Positions 5,058-5,765 of a stretch of 5,765 bases of DNA are shown piece by piece. Source of the stretch: GCA-002701455 sp964342575 (GTDB taxonomy: Bacteria; Pseudomonadota; Alphaproteobacteria; Thalassobaculales; Thalassobaculaceae); the NCBI GenBank assembly GCA_964342575.1, contig CAYFGZ010000176.1, positions 1-5,765 of the forward strand, in the 5' to 3' direction. The first letter of the stretch is position 1; each line of letters opens with the position of its first letter. The translations under genes were made by a program, and so were the position numbers. The notes under the pieces were generated by a model. It ran no database searches. It saw nothing but the letters and a program-made list of their open reading frames with translations, and was not told where the DNA came from.

Positions 5058-5765
5058 TTAATAACTTGCAGCTGTATTTTGTAAAGTTGTTCTTAGTGCA
5101 TAGCTACTTGTTGTATCGTACTGTGCTTTAGCTTCGTAAGCAGCAGTAATCCTTCCAGGTCCAGCTATTGGATATGAATAAGTTGTATATTTTACATCTG
5201 GCATATCCAATGTTAATTGGTTTATATCTGCTGCTGTACCAACAGTTGCTCCTGTTACTGTAAATTTAAATGATTGTAATGACTGGTCTCTAAACTTAGC
5301 TTCTTGTGCTTGGTTTTCAAACGACTGGTCTCCCTCTATTGTTATTGTTCTAAAATCATTTCTGAGTAATCTTGCTTCGTTAGTTGAGCCATTTAAAGCC
5401 ACAATACCTTCTATTGGGTTAGCTATTGTTACTGTAGCAGATTCAAATACATCATTAGCACTACCACCAACTTGTAAAGAAACCTGATTCCATGTAAATG
5501 GGTCAGCAGCAATGTAACTTGGTGTGTTCTTTCCAGATTTTGTATAAGCTCTACCATGAACTGTTGCTGTACATTTTACAATTTCTCCAGCTACCATCTC
5601 TATTGCTAGTGTGTGAATTAATCCGTCAGCTATTGTGTAAGCACTTCCTACATTTTTATAAAGTGTAATTGTATAAGGTGGAAGTGTGCAATTTTCTGCA
5701 AATTCAGTTTGTGCAGGTAGAAATTCGTGTGTATATGAAGATGTAACTAATGTTGATGTTACAGT
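5058..5765 (-). CDS. Phage tail tube (major tail) protein, 5' end missing
   Basis: The reading frame is open from the window edge to a TAA at 5060-5058, giving 235 visible residues. An internal ATG at 5597 is not the likely start, because the 56 codons before it are uninterrupted and have the same character (for example PPYTITLYKNVG, then IADGLIHTLAIEM). The protein is rich in Thr, Ser, Ala and beta-branched residues, with no membrane segment. It has the pattern of phage tail tube proteins of the Phage_tube_2 kind: a 'G.i.tl.ie...GE.v..t....Gr' stretch around 5610-5540, then 'sATVTIANPIEGIVALNG' and 'LLRNDFRTITIEG'. Members of that family are about 300 residues, so roughly 60 residues may lie outside. 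Its position directly before a frameshifted chaperone and a tape measure is the canonical place for the tube gene. In the virion it would form stacked hexameric rings around the tape measure. Assignment is by pattern and context, not by a search. Confidence 0.75.
   Translation of the reverse strand, partial: TVTSTLVTSSYTHEFLPAQTEFAENCTLPPYTITLYKNVGSAYTIADGLIHTLAIEMVAGEIVKCTATVHGRAYTKSGKNTPSYIAADPFTWNQVSLQVGGSANDVFESATVTIANPIEGIVALNGSTNEARLLRNDFRTITIEGDQSFENQAQEAKFRDQSLQSFKFTVTGATVGTAADINQLTLDMPDVKYTTYSYPIAGPGRITAAYEAKAQYDTTSSYALRTTLQNTAASY

Noticed and set aside
5038..5060. A/T run between tube and chaperone genes considered as a terminator
   Set aside because: On the minus transcript it is an A-run without a preceding GC-rich hairpin. 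It simply precedes the AGGAGG of the chaperone.

Overview
The window is a stretch of a double-stranded DNA tailed-phage genome (or prophage): a compact tail-morphogenesis module. Every real gene lies on the minus strand and is read from position 5765 towards position 1. The longest untranslated gap is 20 bases, so the block probably works as one late-expressed operon whose promoter and terminator are outside the window. The DNA is A+T-rich and third codon positions strongly favour A/T (glycine is almost only GGT/GGA). Several proteins resemble families common in marine phages: a glycine-rich adhesin with a 'yLvVAGGGGGG' entry and a 'GVVIIRY' exit, a small Tyr/Trp-rich protein, and an 'MAHIYDS' structural protein. 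An A+T-rich marine bacterial host is therefore plausible, but this is inference. A tape measure plus a frameshifted chaperone implies a long-tailed phage. No sheath gene is visible, and a siphovirus is the simplest reading.

In transcription order the layout is: (1) 5765-5058, tail tube protein, 5' end cut by the window edge; (2) 5037-4759, tail assembly chaperone of 92 aa, extended by a -1 ribosomal frameshift at a T TTT TTA heptamer (4792-4786) to a 141-aa G-T type fusion ending at 4613; (3) 4610-2307, 767-aa tape measure protein; (4) 2307-1930, 125-aa small tail-tip protein with a GTG start; (5) 1914-1501, 137-aa structural protein of unknown role; (6) 1501-362, 379-aa glycine-rich tail fibre/adhesin; (7) 353-48, 101-aa small protein, possibly fibre-associated; (8) 44-1, first 14 codons of another gene.

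Inferred cooperation: the chaperone and its frameshifted form coat the tape measure and recruit tube subunits, the tape measure sets tail length, the 125-aa protein caps or joins the tip, and genes 5-7 supply surface and receptor-binding parts. The most notable signals are at RNA level. One is the textbook -1 slip site, which turns an apparently empty 146-base gap into a start-less 57-codon C-terminal domain. The other is an unusual start region for the tape measure gene, where a good Shine-Dalgarno sits 22 nt from the ATG with a small GAAA-capped hairpin in between. I found no RNA genes, CRISPR, insertion sequences, integrase or attachment sites, and no intergenic stretch over 300 bases.
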